From Chthonomonas calidirosea T49 (GTDB lineage Bacteria; Armatimonadota; Chthonomonadetes; Chthonomonadales; Chthonomonadaceae), in the NCBI RefSeq assembly GCF_000427095.1, contig NC_021487.1, positions 2,191,325 to 2,255,324 on the forward strand: a stretch of DNA of 64,000 nucleotides, given 5' to 3'. Each line of letters starts with the position of its first letter. The first letter of the stretch is position 1. Of the stretch, positions 34,442-43,915 are shown one piece after another. The position numbers and the translations under genes were made by a program. The notes beneath the pieces are model-generated. The model was not told the DNA's origin. It made no database searches and saw nothing but the letters and a program-made list of their open reading frames with translations.

Positions 34442-35719
34442 TTACGAGCCTTTGGAGGAAACGGTTTCCAAAGGAATATCCACACGAATACGATCGCGGA
34501 AGTTTTGGGGTGGTGGAGGCGGCGTATAGCCTTCCGGTGGGTCTACCCAACGCCCATCGGCTTTGATGAGCGCGATCAGCTCTTCGACCCCCTTTTCCTG
34601 AGGAATGCCGCTTTTGACCTCTTCGCGCCCTCGATAGAGCGATATTTTTCCTCCCGCTTTCCCCACGTAGCCGTAGTCGGCATCGGCCATTTCGCCCGGC
34701 CCGTTGACGATGCACCCCATGACGGCAATGTTTAGACCAGCGAGATGGCCCGTTGCCGCCTTTACTTGTGCAAGAACGGTGGGCAGATCGAACTTCGTGC
34801 GCCCGCACGAGGGACAAGCGATGAACTCAGTTTTTGTGCGACGTAGCCCTAGAGCTTGTAAAATCTCATAGCATACCGGCAGCTCGTTGATGGGGTCTTC
34901 GGCGAGAGAGACGCGGATGGTATCGCCGATGCCTTCGGCCAGCAGGGTGGCGATGCCTGCAGTGCTCTTAATGCGTGCATATTGTCCGTCGCCCGCCTCC
35001 GTCACACCGAGATGTAGAGGATAGTCCATGCCCTCCTCGGCCATGCGGCGCACCATGAGACGATTGGCTTGCACCATCACCTGCACACGCGAGGCTTTCA
35101 GTGAAACCACGATGTCACGAAAATCGTGCCGCTCGCAGATGCGGATGTACTCTAGGGCCGACTCCACCATCCCCTCCGGCGTGTCGCCATACATCACCAT
35201 AAGGCGTTCTGAAAGCGACCCGTGGTTGACCCCAATTCGCATGGCAACACCCCGCTCCTTGCAGGCTCGGATCACCGGTAGAAGCGCCTTTTCGATGGCC
35301 TCGAGCTCCTCCTCGATCTCCGATTGGGAGTACTCTTCCGTGCGCTGAACCCGCTTGCGAAACACGAACAGCCCGGGATTGATGCGCACCTTATCTACAT
35401 ATTTGGCCACCTCCACGGCGATGTCGGTGCCTTGATGATGCACGTCTGCCACCAATGGCACATCCTGATAACGTCGTTTCAACTCGGCTTTGATCTCGGC
35501 TAGACATTTGGCTTCGGCAAGGTTAGGGGTCGTCACCCGCACGATCTCGGCGCCGGCCTTGTGCATGGCGATGATCTGGGCCACGGCCGCCGGCACATTG
35601 TGCGTCTCCTCCGTAATCATGGACTGCACAACGATGGGATGATCGCCGCCAATATAGACATTGCCCACGCGAACGGCGCGTGTTTTACGACGTGGATAAC
35701 TTACTTCCGGCAGGTTCAT
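34442..35719 (-). CDS. ispG: 4-hydroxy-3-methylbut-2-en-1-yl diphosphate synthase (flavodoxin/ferredoxin)
   Basis: Penultimate step of the MEP isoprenoid pathway; a 4Fe-4S enzyme. About 425 residues from ATG 35719 ([20 protein letters not shown]), chosen because AGGAGA lies upstream and it matches family N-termini; ATG codons further upstream lack a ribosome site. TIM-barrel motifs: [46 protein letters not shown]. Cluster ligands are in [14 protein letters not shown] (two Cys) and [13 protein letters not shown] (third Cys). Confidence 0.96.
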   Translation of the reverse strand: MNLPEVSYPRRKTRAVRVGNVYIGGDHPIVVQSMITEETHNVPAAVAQIIAMHKAGAEIVRVTTPNLAEAKCLAEIKAELKRRYQDVPLVADVHHQGTDIAVEVAKYVDKVRINPGLFVFRKRVQRTEEYSQSEIEEELEAIEKALLPVIRACKERGVAMRIGVNHGSLSERLMVMYGDTPEGMVESALEYIRICERHDFRDIVVSLKASRVQVMVQANRLMVRRMAEEGMDYPLHLGVTEAGDGQYARIKSTAGIATLLAEGIGDTIRVSLAEDPINELPVCYEILQALGLRRTKTEFIACPSCGRTKFDLPTVLAQVKAATGHLAGLNIAVMGCIVNGPGEMADADYGYVGKAGGKISLYRGREEVKSGIPQEKGVEELIALIKADGRWVDPPEGYTPPPPPQNFRDRIRVDIPLETVSSKGS

Positions 35720-35913
35720 GATGATCTCGTCTCTCCTAGAAAGGGACATACCCCGCAATGGGGTGTCGCAGCTGTGCTATCATAATTATACTGCCTAGCG
35801 TAGCGAGTTGGTTCTTTCAAGGGCATTGTAACAACTTTTAAGGACTAGCGCAGGCCAGAGTCGCTAGAGCGAAAAGTTTTTAAAATTTTTTTCTTTAAAC
35901 TCAGCGAGATTCG

Positions 35914-35936
35914 TGCAATTTGGCACGCAAATTGCA
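35914..35936. promoter_or_regulatory. perfect 8-7-8 inverted repeat, candidate operator
   Basis: TGCAATTT (35914-35921) and AAATTGCA (35929-35936) flank seven bases. TATATAAA begins at 35938, right after the repeat, so a bound protein would cover the promoter region. It lies in the 477-bp gap between divergent ispG and the M16 peptidase. Confidence 0.5.
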
Positions 35937-35949
35937 GTATATAAAGGTA

Positions 35950-36098
35950 GAGGGCCTTTGATAACAAATATGAGTGCCGTGCTGCTAGAGAGAGCGGTGC
36001 AAAACGCGAAGGTTCCGGACTTCGCGTGCTCCCTCTGGCCTATCGGCAACTGCCCGAACACAAAACAGCCGGATGCAGTGTTTGCTCCGGCTGTTTTT
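35950..36098 (+). ncRNA. candidate structured RNA (leader or small RNA)
   Basis: Within the gene-free stretch before the M16 gene a rod-like fold can be drawn. Outer stem AGTGCCG (35973-35979) with CGGCAACT (36044-36051), allowing one bulge. Inner stem AGAGAGC with GCTCCCTCT. Apical hairpin CGCGAAG (36005-36011) with CTTCGCG (36020-36026). It ends in a strong terminator at 36062-36098. I could not match it to a known riboswitch; 6S-like shape was considered but conserved bases were not recognised. It could be a stand-alone RNA or an attenuator leader of the peptidase gene 99 bases downstream. Confidence 0.45.
36062..36098 (+). terminator. intrinsic terminator
   Basis: AAAACAGCCGGA (36062-36073) pairs with TCCGGCTGTTTT (36086-36097) around a 12-nt loop and runs into T. 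No protein gene precedes it, so it ends a non-coding transcript or attenuates the M16 gene. Confidence 0.88.
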
Positions 36099-36196
36099 GT
36101 TGCCATATTACTCTTTTGGGCTTTGCAAACAACCGCTTCGCATGGCACGTATGAATACCGAAGAATACGAAACCGTACGAAGAAAGAACAAAGGAG

Positions 36197-39112
36197 ATGC
36201 AAGCTAGTCACGGTTTTGAGCTAATTAGAGAACAAAACATTCCAGAGATCAACAGCCTCGCACGGCTCTATCGGCACGAAAAGACGGGTGCTCTCTTTCT
36301 CTCTCTCATCAACGACGATGAGAACAAAAGCTTCGGTATTAACTTCCGTACCCCCGTTTCCGATTCGACCGGCGTTGCCCATATTTTGGAGCATTCGGTG
36401 CTCTGCGGCTCCAGAAAGTACCCTGTGAAAGAGCCTTTCATTGAGCTTGCCAAAAGCTCTTTAAATACATTTTTGAATGCCTTTACCTATCCGGACAAAA
36501 CCTGCTATCCGGTGGCGAGTCAAAATTTGCAGGACTTTTACAATCTCATTGATGTCTATCTCGATACAGTATTTCATCCTCGTCTGCTCCGCCAAACCTT
36601 CGAACAGGAAGGATGGCATTACGAACTGGAATCGAAAGAAGGGGAGCTGGTTTATCGTGGAGTGGTCTTCAACGAGATGAAGGGAGCTTATGCGTCGCCT
36701 GAAAACGCTCTTGCGGATGCGGTGCAGGCCTCTCTATTTCCCGATACGATCTACCGATTCGATTCCGGCGGAAACCCCGAACACATCCCTGATCTCACCT
36801 ACGAGCAGCTACGTGCCTTTCATGCACGTTACTACCACCCCTCCAATAGTCTTACGGTGATGTATGGGGATGATCCTCCAGAAGAACGACTGCGCCTGCT
36901 GAACGCCTACTTTTCCGAGTTTGAGCGCCAAGAACCGGCACCAGAAGTCCCTCTTCAGCCTCGCTTCTCAGCGCCAAGGCGTGTGGTGCAACGTTATGCC
37001 GTTGGTCCAGAAACGGCGGATGAGCCGAACCGATCTATGCTTACGGTCAACTGGCTCCTCACCGAAACCACCGATATACCTACCATGTTTGCGCTCATGA
37101 TGCTGGATGAGGTTTTGCTTGGCACCACTGCCTCACCACTTTACAAGGCATTAACCGACTCGGGGCTTGGCGAAGAGGTGATCAGCTGGATGGACCGCAA
37201 TTTACGACAAGCGACTTTCTCGGTTGGTCTCAAGGGCATACGTTCGGAAGATGCCGATAAGGTAGAACAACTCGTTCTTTGTACCTTGGAAAAGCTCTCC
37301 GATGAGGGCCTAGACCCAGGAACCGTAGAAGCCGCCTTTAACACGGTGGAGTTTGGACTCCGAGAAAACAACACCGGCTCGTTTCCACGCGGTCTGGCCA
37401 TGATGCTGCGCGCGCTCACCGTGTGGCTCTACGGAGGCGACCCCATTGCGGCTCTTGCTTTCGAGCAACCACTCGCCGAGCTACGTGAAAAGGTGGCTCA
37501 AGGCGGTTTCTTCGAGGGGCTTATCCAACAGTATCTCCTCTCCAACCCGCACCGCACCACCGTGCTGCTGGAGCCCGACCCAGATCTTGATAAGAAACGC
37601 GCAGAGAAGGAGCGCGCTCGTCTTCGCCACACATTAGCCCAGATGAGCGATGCCGAAAAGGAGCAGGTCATTGCGAATACGCAGCGGCTAAAAGAGTTTC
37701 AAACAACCCCTGATCCGCCTGAGGCGCTGGCTACTATTCCAACCCTTCATCTCGAGGACATCGAACGCCAAACTAAGGCAGTTCCCATCGAGGTGCTTGA
37801 GAGCCGTGGCGTTCCCGTGTTCTATCATGACCTCTTCACTAACGGCGTGCTTTATCTTGACATTGGCTTCGACCTACACACGTTGCCACAGGAGCTGCTT
37901 CCTTACCTCGGTCTCTTTGGGCGCGCCCTCCTCGAAACAGGCACCGAGAAGGAAGATTTTGTACGTCTCACACAACGCATTGGGCAAAAGACAGGAGGCA
38001 TCTATCAGACGCTGCTGCTCTCTTCCCGCCGAAATGAAAAACGCAGTGCGGCTTGGTTCATTTTGCGCGGTAAGGCCACGCCGGCCAACGCAACGGAGCT
38101 GCTAGCCATTCTGAACGATGTGCTGCTTACCGCACGTCTGGATGATAAGGAACGCATCCTGCAGCTGGCGCTTGAAGAGAAAGCGCAGCTTGAATCGCGA
38201 TTAGCCCCTTCCGGATCGGGGTTTGTTGTGCGCCGCCTGCGCGCCCAGTTTTCTGAAGCCGACATGGTTTCAGAGCTTGTTGGTGGTATTAGCTATCTCT
38301 TCTTCTTGCGTTGGTTCCTCTCCGCCATGGAGACGGAGTGGCAGACGATCCGTGAAAACTTCGAGCGCATGCGATCGCTACTTCTTCAACGTAATACCAT
38401 GATAGCTAACGTTACTGTAGATGAAACCCATTGGCTACAGTTCCAACCCCACCTCGAAGCGTTTTTGTCCGAGCTGCCTGAAGGAAGCCCAGAGAGGGCG
38501 ATGTGGAAGCCTGTTTTTACCCCTCACAACGAGGGATTTACCATACCTGGACAGGTTAACCACGTTGGCATGGCCTTCGATCTGTATGCCGTTGGGTATG
38601 AAGAGCACGGTTCCGTTCTGCCTATCCAAAACTATCTCAACACAACCTATCTATGGGAGCGCGTTCGTATGGAGGGCGGCGCCTATGGAGCCGGATGTGG
38701 TTTAGATAGGTTATCAGGCATCTTTGCCTTCTCATCCTATCGCGATCCGAACCTAATACAAACCCTCAATAATTTTGAGGGGGCCATTCGTTTCCTTAGA
38801 GAGGTCGAGATAAGCGATATGGAGCGGGAGCGCGCTATTATCGGGGCTATTGGCGATCTGGATGCCTATCAGTTGCCCGATGCAAAAGGTTACTCCTCCA
38901 TGGTACGCCAGCTAGTGGGGATTACCGAAGAGGATCGGCAACGTTTTCGGGAAGAGGTTCTCTCGACAACCCCTGCAGACTTCCGTCGGCTCGGTGAGGC
39001 CCTCTATGAGGCCAGCCGGAACTCCGTTGTTGGCGTTGTTGGCCCTAGGGAGCGTATTGAAGCGGCCAACGCGGAAAGGCCAGGGCTCTTCGAGATCGTG
39101 CCCGTGCTTTGA
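36197..39112 (+). CDS. M16C-family zinc metallopeptidase (presequence-protease/insulinase type)
   Basis: 971 residues, the length of PreP-like enzymes, which fold as two halves enclosing a chamber and degrade peptides. The inverted zinc motif HxxEH is VAHILEHSVLCGS near residue 56-68, with the downstream Glu in RGVVFNEMKGAYASPENALADA. FHARYYHPSNSLTVMYGD is a family landmark, and the M16C-associated domain occupies the middle. The C-terminal half lacks a second zinc site, as usual. AAAGGAG abuts ATG 36197 directly, an unusually short spacing, but the N-terminus (HGFELIREQNIPEIN) matches family starts. No signal peptide. Confidence 0.92.
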   Translation: MQASHGFELIREQNIPEINSLARLYRHEKTGALFLSLINDDENKSFGINFRTPVSDSTGVAHILEHSVLCGSRKYPVKEPFIELAKSSLNTFLNAFTYPDKTCYPVASQNLQDFYNLIDVYLDTVFHPRLLRQTFEQEGWHYELESKEGELVYRGVVFNEMKGAYASPENALADAVQASLFPDTIYRFDSGGNPEHIPDLTYEQLRAFHARYYHPSNSLTVMYGDDPPEERLRLLNAYFSEFERQEPAPEVPLQPRFSAPRRVVQRYAVGPETADEPNRSMLTVNWLLTETTDIPTMFALMMLDEVLLGTTASPLYKALTDSGLGEEVISWMDRNLRQATFSVGLKGIRSEDADKVEQLVLCTLEKLSDEGLDPGTVEAAFNTVEFGLRENNTGSFPRGLAMMLRALTVWLYGGDPIAALAFEQPLAELREKVAQGGFFEGLIQQYLLSNPHRTTVLLEPDPDLDKKRAEKERARLRHTLAQMSDAEKEQVIANTQRLKEFQTTPDPPEALATIPTLHLEDIERQTKAVPIEVLESRGVPVFYHDLFTNGVLYLDIGFDLHTLPQELLPYLGLFGRALLETGTEKEDFVRLTQRIGQKTGGIYQTLLLSSRRNEKRSAAWFILRGKATPANATELLAILNDVLLTARLDDKERILQLALEEKAQLESRLAPSGSGFVVRRLRAQFSEADMVSELVGGISYLFFLRWFLSAMETEWQTIRENFERMRSLLLQRNTMIANVTVDETHWLQFQPHLEAFLSELPEGSPERAMWKPVFTPHNEGFTIPGQVNHVGMAFDLYAVGYEEHGSVLPIQNYLNTTYLWERVRMEGGAYGAGCGLDRLSGIFAFSSYRDPNLIQTLNNFEGAIRFLREVEISDMERERAIIGAIGDLDAYQLPDAKGYSSMVRQLVGITEEDRQRFREEVLSTTPADFRRLGEALYEASRNSVVGVVGPRERIEAANAERPGLFEIVPVL

Positions 39113-39124
39113 CGATAAAAGAAA

Positions 39125-39165
39125 AGCTCCCTCAGAGTTCTTGACAAAAATCCTCTGGGGGAGCT
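39125..39165 (-). terminator. stem-loop between convergent M16 and KGG genes
   Basis: AGCTCCCTCAGAG pairs with CTCTGGGGGAGCT (one G-T pair). Read on the minus strand it is followed by a T-rich tail (TTTTCTTTT), so it mainly ends the KGG gene transcript. The plus-strand tail is not T-rich. Confidence 0.7.
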
Positions 39166-39242
39166 ATGCCAAATGAAGGAAAACGGTGCCTGCAAATCGA
39201 ATTTAGGCTAGGATAGGCAGGGGGCGTAAGTAAAGCTCTTTA

Positions 39243-39521
39243 CTACGATTCTGTGCGTCGTCTCTTAGCAGCTTTCAAGCCCCCAAGGCGACCTATCGCC
39301 GCCATGTGAGCGCGATCTTGGGCGACTCGTTTTCCGCCTCTACGCCCTATCTCGGCCATATGGGCACGGTTCTCGGCTATCTTCTGGCCTCCCTTTTGGC
39401 CAGCTTTAGCATGACCTTCGGGATCGCCGAACCACCCGCGCCCGCGCGATTTCGAGGTAGAGGATGGAACCTCGCCGATGGTGTTCGGCGTGGCGATTTC
39501 GCTCATTGTGTCGGTGATCAT
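39243..39521 (-). CDS. KGG-repeat stress protein (GsiB/Con-10-like)
   Basis: 92 residues, hydrophilic. Three or four repeats of the KGG type: GHAKAGQKGGQKIAENRAHM, AEIGRRGGKRVAQDRAHM and AAIGRLGGLKAAKRR. An FGDPEGH segment precedes the first repeat. Such proteins are intrinsically disordered and induced by general stress, desiccation or starvation in other bacteria. AGGAG lies seven bases before ATG 39521. A plus-strand frame across it is a shadow. Confidence 0.85.
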   Translation of the reverse strand: MITDTMSEIATPNTIGEVPSSTSKSRGRGWFGDPEGHAKAGQKGGQKIAENRAHMAEIGRRGGKRVAQDRAHMAAIGRLGGLKAAKRRRTES

Positions 39522-39697
39522 GGTACTGCTCCTGCTTCAGGTAGATGGATAAGTGAGAGATGGTAATCGCCTATGGGGTCTCTGCCGACGCCCTAGCTCC
39601 CTCACTCAATAGAAATGACGTCTCCACAGAAGCATTCTGTTCGGCTCCTTGATTAAGGTACGATTAAGAAGAGAAGCCGAAAGAGGACAAAACAACA

Positions 39698-40198
39698 ATG
39701 AAACGCTTATGGGTTATTGCACCGGTGGCGTTACTGCTCGTAGTGTGGCTAGGAATTCGCTGTCTCAATGCCCGTTGGGCCCCCGCTACGGATGAACTGC
39801 CTGACCTCAGCCAGTGGCCACCAGATGCGCAAACGGTAGCGCATCGTTTGGCTTCGGAGAAAGAGATGGCGAAGAAGCGCGCCCTTTTTGCCAGCTTGCT
39901 TACGTCACGATTTCGTGATAGGCCTGATGCCATTGCCATTCGCGTCTCTTGGGATAATCCCAATACCATTAAACTCTGTTGTCCGGCGCGCATGGAGCCC
40001 TGGAATATGAGCCGTATTGCCCTGATGGTGTGGCGTGAGGCCCGCAACGACCTCGGCGAAAACTGCTCTATTGTCATATTTCATACCTACATTAGCCCCG
40101 GACTCATCAAGGTAGGAGAGCTACGGCCTATGCCCCAAAACCCAAATCGTGCCGAGGTAAAGTATAATTTTCATATGACCGAAAACCAACTCTGGTGA
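39698..40198 (+). CDS. hypothetical membrane-anchored protein, 166 aa
   Basis: No family recognised. One N-terminal hydrophobic segment (LWVIAPVALLLVVWLGI) acts as signal anchor. The soluble remainder includes IAIRVSWDNPNTIKLCCP and SRIALMVWREARNDLG, a mixed alpha/beta pattern. The next gene starts seven bases after its stop, suggesting an operon. No close ribosome site beyond AAGAGGAC is seen. Confidence 0.65.
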   Translation: MKRLWVIAPVALLLVVWLGIRCLNARWAPATDELPDLSQWPPDAQTVAHRLASEKEMAKKRALFASLLTSRFRDRPDAIAIRVSWDNPNTIKLCCPARMEPWNMSRIALMVWREARNDLGENCSIVIFHTYISPGLIKVGELRPMPQNPNRAEVKYNFHMTENQLW

Positions 40199-40204
40199 GA
40201 TGCC

Positions 40205-40897
40205 GTGGAAACGGATACTCGGCAGACGTGTGAACCGCTTGGTGAGGTGGTAGAGACCAGTACCACAGCCTTCACCGCCCAATGTCATCCGCCTCGCCTG
40301 CATGCTCCGCCGGAGGTAGGAACATTTGTGCGCATTTTACCCCCCGGTGCTTCGCCCTCTGCCAACGGTGATTTCATAGAGGACCCCTTTCTCGAGCCGG
40401 AAGAGAGAGCTGCGCAGGTTGCAGCTCCGCCAGAGACGCTGTATGCGGTGGTAGTAGAGGCCTACACCACAGGTACCGATCCGGGCCGCAAGGCGATGGC
40501 TTACGGCCTGGATGAAGAGAGCCTACGGGCAGAGCAGCCGCAGATTTTTCATCTGCTAACCACCGAGTTTCGTGCCGTCCATTTGGCGGTGCAAGGCCCC
40601 AATCAAAAGCTACGTGGTGGCCTTCCTGCCGTTCCTCCACGCTTACATGCCTTTGTCTATCCCTGTACCCAAGCTGAGTTTTATGCGCTCACCGAACTGC
40701 CCGATCTGCCGCGACGCCTGCTCTTCTTACCGGAAATAGCTCTGCCAGATCCTCTGATCGTGGCCTGCCTCCGAAAGGCTTATGCGCAGCGTGGCAACGA
40801 CTTCGACTTTCTGGTGCGCATGGGCAAACAGTTCGCTGTTCTCCTAAGAAGCGAGGCCGATCGGCTTAACGCCCTTCTACGCGATCTAGAACCTTAA
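40205..40897 (+). CDS. HAS-barrel-like domain protein, 230 aa
   Basis: The N-terminus ([17 protein letters not shown] ... [11 protein letters not shown]) resembles the HAS barrel found at the front of HerA-type DNA-translocating ATPases and in ATP synthase subunits, followed by [20 protein letters not shown]. There is no P-loop ATPase domain, so this is a stand-alone barrel with a helical C-terminal half ([20 protein letters not shown]). GTG 40205 is the apparent start. Its stop overlaps the convergent asnS stop region by 4 nt. Function is not known; a partner role to a HerA-like ATPase is speculation. Confidence 0.5.
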   Translation: METDTRQTCEPLGEVVETSTTAFTAQCHPPRLHAPPEVGTFVRILPPGASPSANGDFIEDPFLEPEERAAQVAAPPETLYAVVVEAYTTGTDPGRKAMAYGLDEESLRAEQPQIFHLLTTEFRAVHLAVQGPNQKLRGGLPAVPPRLHAFVYPCTQAEFYALTELPDLPRRLLFLPEIALPDPLIVACLRKAYAQRGNDFDFLVRMGKQFAVLLRSEADRLNALLRDLEP

Positions 40898-42297
40898 AAC
40901 TCCGCGGAGCCGGGGGTTCGTGGAAACGGAATAACGTCTCGAATGTTCTTCATGCCGGTTAGATAGAGCATAAGCCGTTCAAAGCCAAGACCAAAACCGG
41001 CATGCGGCGCGCTGCCGTACTTCCTCAGGTCCAAATACCACCAGTAGTTCTCTTCCGACAACCCACACTCTCGAATGCGCTGAAGCAGGACGTCATAGCG
41101 CTCCTCACGTTGACTTCCTCCAATGATCTCTCCAATGCGAGGGGCCAAAACATCCATGGCACGTACTGTGCGGCCATCCTCATTTACCCGCATGTAAAAC
41201 GCTTTGATCTCTTTGGGGTAGTCGGTTACGATCACCGGTCGCCGAAACACCTCCTCTGTAAGATAGCGTTCGTGCTCACTTTGGAGGTCGGCTCCCCAAT
41301 GCACCGGAAACTCCCAGTTTCGTCCGCTCTTTTGCAGAATCTCTATCGCTTCCGTGTAGCTCACATGCGCGAATGAGCTTTTGACAACATGCTCTAGCGT
41401 CTCTAAAACCTGTGGGTCGAAGCGTTTATTAAAAAATTCGAGGTCGGGCAAGCATTCGTCCATTACTTTTGCGATAATTGCTTTAAGAAACTCCTCTGCA
41501 AGAGCTATGTCATCTTGCAGATCGCAGAAAGCCATCTCCGGTTCCACCATCCAAAACTCGGCCAGGTGGCGAGGAGTGTTAGAGTTCTCAGCACGAAACG
41601 TAGGGCCGAAGGTATAGACGTTGGTGAAAGCGAGCGCAAAGATTTCGGCCTCCAGCTGCCCGCTTACCGTGAGGTAGGCCGGTTTTCCGAAGAAGTCCTG
41701 GCTGAAGTCTATTTCACCGATTCGCGGGCCCTCCCCATAGCGGGGAAGGTTCATGAGGTCTAAAGTCGTAACGCCAAACATGGCGCCAGCCCCTTCGCAA
41801 TCCGACGTCGTAATGATAGGGGTATGCACATAGAGGAAGCCACGCTCCTGAAAGAAGTCATGAATAGCTTTGGCGAGGGCATTGCGCACCCGAAAGACGG
41901 CACCAAAGGTGTTGGAGCGGGGACGGAGGTGGGCGATCTCCCGCAGAAACTCCATAGTGTGTCCCTTTTTCTGGAGCGGGTAGCTGGCCGGATCTGCAGT
42001 GCCATACACAAAAATCGCCTTTGCCTTTAGCTCCACCGGTTGCCCTGATGCAGGAGACGGCACAAGTTCACCCTCCACGCGAACGCTTGCACCGGTGGTA
42101 ACCTGTTTTAGAACGCTCTCCTCAATAGCACCATTTTCGATAACCACCTGCAGATCGGCAAAGCAAGAACCGTCGTTAATCTGCACAAAATGAATCCCTT
42201 TGCTATCCCTGCGCGTTTTTACCCATCCGTGCGCCACCACCGGCCGTCCAACATCGCCGGCAAGAATATCGCGGATATATTCCCCCTTCCGAATCAT
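40894..42297 (-). CDS. asnS: asparaginyl-tRNA synthetase
   Basis: 467 residues. Class IIb synthetase with an N-terminal OB-fold anticodon-binding domain ([21 protein letters not shown]). The catalytic domain has motif 2 ([20 protein letters not shown]) and motif 3 ([20 protein letters not shown]), ending [26 protein letters not shown] and [20 protein letters not shown] distinguish AsnRS from AspRS. Its presence suggests Asn-tRNA is charged directly. GGGAGGAG lies upstream of ATG 42297. Confidence 0.97.
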   Translation of the reverse strand: MIRKGEYIRDILAGDVGRPVVAHGWVKTRRDSKGIHFVQINDGSCFADLQVVIENGAIEESVLKQVTTGASVRVEGELVPSPASGQPVELKAKAIFVYGTADPASYPLQKKGHTMEFLREIAHLRPRSNTFGAVFRVRNALAKAIHDFFQERGFLYVHTPIITTSDCEGAGAMFGVTTLDLMNLPRYGEGPRIGEIDFSQDFFGKPAYLTVSGQLEAEIFALAFTNVYTFGPTFRAENSNTPRHLAEFWMVEPEMAFCDLQDDIALAEEFLKAIIAKVMDECLPDLEFFNKRFDPQVLETLEHVVKSSFAHVSYTEAIEILQKSGRNWEFPVHWGADLQSEHERYLTEEVFRRPVIVTDYPKEIKAFYMRVNEDGRTVRAMDVLAPRIGEIIGGSQREERYDVLLQRIRECGLSEENYWWYLDLRKYGSAPHAGFGLGFERLMLYLTGMKNIRDVIPFPRTPGSAEF

Positions 42298-42386
42298 CTT
42301 CGCAGGCTCCTCCCTTCACACTTTTTTAGGTTCATGTTACCCCATTCTCACAACCTCGGTCGGCCGGATATGCGGCATTTGCAAAA

Positions 42387-42404
42387 TATCCCATTTTTGG
42401 GATA
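42387..42404. promoter_or_regulatory. palindrome in the asnS/kdsA divergent promoter region
   Basis: TATCCCA and TGGGATA form a perfect 7-bp inverted repeat around TTTT, 40 bp before the kdsA start. It could be an operator; a TTGCAA just upstream may be a -35 element. Confidence 0.4.
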
Positions 42405-42443
42405 AGGTATCTTTTAGGCTAAGACTTGGAAAGAGAGGATAAG

Positions 42444-43292
42444 ATGCAAGCCGAAAAGGTAACCACGGTAGAGATAGAGGAAGTGCGTATTGGGGCGCCT
42501 GCCCAACCGCTCGCGCTGATCGGAGGCCCTTGCGTGGTGGAAAGCCTGGAGTTGTGCTTGGAGGTCGCCCGAACTGCCAGGCAGATAACTCAGGCATTGG
42601 GAATGGGCTATATTTTCAAGGCGAGCTTCGACAAAGCAAACCGCACTTCCAAAAACTCGTTTCGAGGACATGGCCTAGAGAAGGGCCTTGAAATTTTGGC
42701 GGCGGTAAGGCAGGAGGTGGGCGTTCCCGTGCTGACGGACGTTCATGAAACGTGGCAATGCGCTCCGGTGGCGGAGGTATGCGATGTGTTGCAGATTCCG
42801 GCCTTCCTTTGCAGACAAACCGATTTGGTGCTTGCTGCCGCCAACACCGGCAGGGCCATTAATGTGAAAAAAGGGCAGTTTTTGGCTCCATGGGATATGA
42901 AAAACGTGGTGGAGAAGGTTCTCTCTACGGGGAACAAGCGGCTCTTGCTGACGGAACGTGGAGTCTCTTTCGGCTACAACACACTCGTCGTTGACATGAC
43001 AGGGCTACCGCAGATGCGGTCTTTGGGCTTTCCAGTAGTGTTCGACGGCACCCATAGTGTGCAGCGTCCGGGAGCTGCTGCAGGGGGAACGGCAACAGGC
43101 GGCCTTCGCGAATATATCCCTCATCTCTCGCGTGCTGCCGCCGCTGTAGGTATTGATGCGCTCTTTCTTGAAATCCATCCAGAGCCGGAAAAAGGCCTGT
43201 CCGATGCGGCTACGATGCTTCCCTTAGCCCAGCTAGAACCGCTTTTGCGGCAGGTGCTCGCTATTCATCAGATTGCTCACGGCATCTGTTGA
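42444..43292 (+). CDS. kdsA: 3-deoxy-8-phosphooctulonate (Kdo-8-P) synthase, metal-dependent type
   Basis: Condenses PEP and arabinose-5-phosphate for the Kdo of lipopolysaccharide. About 282 residues from ATG 42444, preceded by GAGAGGA; an in-frame TTG at 42426 is less likely. Signatures: [72 protein letters not shown] and [13 protein letters not shown]. The Cys in GGPCVVES is the metal ligand of class II (Aquifex-like) enzymes, where E. coli has Asn. Indicates an outer membrane with Kdo-containing glycolipid. Confidence 0.96.
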   Translation: MQAEKVTTVEIEEVRIGAPAQPLALIGGPCVVESLELCLEVARTARQITQALGMGYIFKASFDKANRTSKNSFRGHGLEKGLEILAAVRQEVGVPVLTDVHETWQCAPVAEVCDVLQIPAFLCRQTDLVLAAANTGRAINVKKGQFLAPWDMKNVVEKVLSTGNKRLLLTERGVSFGYNTLVVDMTGLPQMRSLGFPVVFDGTHSVQRPGAAAGGTATGGLREYIPHLSRAAAAVGIDALFLEIHPEPEKGLSDAATMLPLAQLEPLLRQVLAIHQIAHGIC

Positions 43293-43424
43293 GCGACCCT
43301 GTCGGCGTCCGCTTCACTGCGAGTTTAGGACAATAGGTGGTTGAGTCACGCCCTTTTTGAGGTCTCGTCTTCTAAAAGTGTGTAGTGAAAACTGCCAAAA
43401 CATTGCGAAAGGAGGCGAGATGCC

Positions 43425-43889
43425 ATGAGATATGCGAAACAAGGTTTGGCAGGTATGCTGGCGCTTGCCAGTATGATGGGGGCATTGACGCTCCCCTCTA
43501 AAGCGCTGGCCAGCGAGGAAGGGCGACGCAACACCACCTATGCGCTTGGCGCTGCTGCCGCCGCCCTATTGCTAACACAACATGATAAGACGGCGGGCAT
43601 CCTCACCGGCCTCGCTGCGGCCTATGCTTACAAACGGTGGAACGACTCCATCACGGCTCGTCACCGCTGGGAGAGCTACTGGGGTCACCACTACAGGTAC
43701 CAACCGCGATACTACCACCCGCCCTATCGTCCAGAGCGCTGGGACTCCGACCGCGATGGCGATAACGACCGTTACCGCCCGATAGCCTGGCATCACGATA
43801 ACGGAAAACACCTTGGTTGGTACAAGCATGGGCGCATTCCACCCGGACATGAGCGGCGGGATCGCGACCACGATCGAGACGATCGCTAA
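43425..43889 (+). CDS. hypothetical secreted protein, 154 aa, Asp/Arg/His-rich C-terminus
   Basis: A signal peptide (GLAGMLALASMMGALTLPSKALA) is followed by a small hydrophobic stretch (YALGAAAAALLLTQHDKTAG, then ILTGLAAAYAY). A C-terminal half rich in Tyr, His, Arg and Asp contains DSDRDGDNDRY, which resembles a calcium-binding DxDxDG loop but lacks the final Glu, and ends in RRDRDHDRDDR. No family assigned. AAAGGAGG precedes ATG 43425 by about ten bases. Confidence 0.7.
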   Translation: MRYAKQGLAGMLALASMMGALTLPSKALASEEGRRNTTYALGAAAAALLLTQHDKTAGILTGLAAAYAYKRWNDSITARHRWESYWGHHYRYQPRYYHPPYRPERWDSDRDGDNDRYRPIAWHHDNGKHLGWYKHGRIPPGHERRDRDHDRDDR

Positions 43890-43915
43890 CTCCGAACCCG
43901 TAGCGAGGCTGCCCG

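Noticed and set aside
35844-35867. CTAGCG/CGCTAG hairpin followed by T-rich DNA
   Set aside because: No gene ends there on the plus strand and the stem is separated from the T run, so a terminator call is not supported.
35950-36060. 6S RNA or SRP RNA identity for the structured RNA candidate
   Set aside because: The general rod shape fits 6S but no conserved sequence of either RNA was recognised, so no name is given.
39306-39566. Plus-strand frame opposite the KGG gene
   Set aside because: The minus strand encodes clear KGG repeats with a good ribosome site; the plus frame is its shadow.
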